DNA from: a virus
Length of the DNA stretch: 40,028 bases
Virus record (IMG/VR): IMGVR_UViG_3300033141_004322
Location: 1 to 40,028 of that record
Strand: one strand, 5' to 3'
The position numbers and the translations under genes are program-made. This document shows, piece by piece, positions 39,238-40,028 of the stretch. The notes below the pieces were generated by a model. That model was not told where the DNA came from, searched no databases, and saw only the letters and a program-made list of their open reading frames with translations. Every line of letters starts with the position of its first letter. The first letter of the stretch is position 1.

Positions 39238-39369
39238 ATGAAAGGACAAGAATATAATAGTAAAATCAAACTTAAAAGTTTTGTGTTTTTAGGTCTAAAT
39301 TATATTCTTTATTTTTTTAAAAAACTAAAGGAGGTAATAAATGAAAAAAATGAAAAGACAAAAATATAA
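39238..39369 (+). CDS. Small ORF duplicating the start of the next gene (43 aa)
   Basis: AGGTAATAA precedes ATG 39238 as it does ATG 39341. The first codons (MKGQEYNSKIKL) resemble MKRQKYNTEHYR of the next gene, and the DNA around both starts matches closely. It then diverges into a hydrophobic stretch (FVFLGLNYILYFF) and overlaps the next gene in another frame. It may be a decayed duplicate or a short regulatory ORF. Confidence 0.35.
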   Translation: MKGQEYNSKIKLKSFVFLGLNYILYFFKKLKEVINEKNEKTKI

Positions 39370-39733
39370 TACAGAACATTATAGAAAAATTAAAGCAGCA
39401 TTGCCAAAAAAAGGAAGAATCAATGTCAAAGAAGTAATGAAAGAAACAGGGATACCAGAATCAGTAATCTATTATCATCTGCGGACAATGGCTCAGGAAG
39501 CAATATTAAAAGTAAAAATAGGAATCAAAAAAACAACATATTTCATAAATAAGTTGACAGATAGGGTTAGGCAAGTTATATGGAAAATACAATGCAGTGT
39601 TTACAAGATAAAGGAAAGAATATGGATAGGAAAAACGAAAGTTAAAAATGTATGTAATAGCAGCAGAATCGAGGAAAAAAAGCCTGATGTTGATTTTATA
39701 TCGGCACTGGATTTGCTAAGCTATAGAATGTAG
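39341..39733 (+). CDS. Helix-turn-helix regulator (130 aa)
   Basis: AAAGGAGGT gives a perfect ribosome binding site. ATG 39350 is an alternative start. Residues ~20-60 (KKGRINVKEVMKETGIPESV, then YYHLRTMAQEAI) form a helix-turn-helix of the winged type (NVKEVMKETGIPESVIYYHL), followed by strands (ILKVKIGIKKTTYFI). The C-terminal half is basic. It is a likely transcription factor, last gene before the terminal repeat, maybe controlling early/late switching. Confidence 0.7.
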   Translation: MKKMKRQKYNTEHYRKIKAALPKKGRINVKEVMKETGIPESVIYYHLRTMAQEAILKVKIGIKKTTYFINKLTDRVRQVIWKIQCSVYKIKERIWIGKTKVKNVCNSSRIEEKKPDVDFISALDLLSYRM

Positions 39734-39914
39734 CATTTTTTTGTTGATTTTATGCTGGATCAAATTACTCATGAGAAGAGAAGAAAATTATTAAAAATAT
39801 TATAAATAAGATAAATAATATAAATACTATAAATAATATTAATAAAAAACAAATTAAAACATAAAAACAAGCAAATATTAGTGGTCATAGTGGAAATACT
39901 GGCCATACATCCAT
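39734..39914 (+). other. AT-rich non-coding region with tandem nonamers
   Basis: The segment 39790-39870 is almost pure A and T, with ATAAATAATAT-type repeats. Then come three adjacent 9-base units: AGTGGTCAT, AGTGGAAAT and ACTGGCCAT (39880-39906). No gene is seen. It directly precedes the tRNA-like repeat and could hold an origin or a regulator binding site. Confidence 0.4.
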
Positions 39915-40028
39915 AACATTTTTAAATTTGAAAAAAGCGCCTGTGGTGTTAACAGCAGCATGTCTGGCCTTTAAGAAAAGAGGAAACCAGAAGACCAGAG
40001 TTCAAATCCATGCAGGCGCATAGACCCC
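39915..40028. repeat. Terminal direct repeat, right copy
   Basis: Identical to bases 1-114, including the tRNA-like gene. See the left copy. Confidence 0.95.
39937..40020 (+). tRNA. tRNA-like gene (right copy)
   Basis: Second copy of the structure at 23-106, with the same acceptor and anticodon stems. On a circular molecule the two are one gene. Confidence 0.5.

Overview
The window looks like one complete, terminally redundant genome of a tailed virus (Caudoviricetes, siphovirus-like gene order) that infects an archaeon. The first and last 114 bases are identical, so the unique length is 39,914 bases and the molecule is circular, circularly permuted or flanked by short direct repeats. Every gene I can support is on the + strand. 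The archaeal assignment rests on promoters with a purine-rich BRE and a TATA box at a fixed distance of about 35 bases before leaderless ATG codons, on an intron-sized insert in a tRNA-like gene, and on archaeal-style glycan genes. The host lineage cannot be named from the sequence.

Layout. 1-247: terminal repeat with a tRNA-like gene, then an AT-rich leader. 248-6630: about 23 very small, tightly overlapping early genes, many with zinc-binding Cys clusters. They are joined by recurring junction cassettes built on the Shine-Dalgarno variant GGTGAT. Several seem to start with ATA at the exact place where ATG sits in sister cassettes. An RNase H-like protein and a possible OB-fold protein are the only replication-related candidates. 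6631-8885: a possible structured RNA, more small genes, a ParB-like fragment and a C5 cytosine methyltransferase. 8882-10781: terminase subunits, then a hairpin/T-run terminator.

10970-14382: an inserted sulfosugar module: an NAD-dependent sugar epimerase, a small PD-(D/E)XK-like protein, a CysH-type PAPS/APS reductase, a DUF2061-like membrane protein and a UDP-sulfoquinovose synthase. CysH makes sulfite, and UDP-sulfoquinovose synthase consumes sulfite plus UDP-glucose, so the virus appears to supply both ends of UDP-sulfoquinovose synthesis.

14487-36222: virion genes: a portal fused to a MuF-like domain, a gp10-like connector, a protease/scaffold, the HK97-fold capsid protein and a decoration protein. 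Then come a two-domain glycosyltransferase, a methyltransferase and a 1557-residue protein with about 65 N-glycosylation sequons, followed by a 14-residue-repeat protein, head-tail connectors, tail tube, frameshifted G/GT chaperones, a short tape measure, a Dit-like protein and a tail hub/fibre with HxH repeats. 36235-39733: small late genes, a holin-like protein, nuclease-like and zinc-finger proteins, winged-helix regulators and a membrane protein. I found no polymerase, helicase, integrase or recognisable endolysin.

The most interesting proposal is that the sulfosugar module, the glycosyltransferase, the methyltransferase and the sequon-rich giant protein form one virus-encoded system that places a sulfonated glycan on the virion or the host surface. 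The second is initiation at ATA codons in the early gene block.
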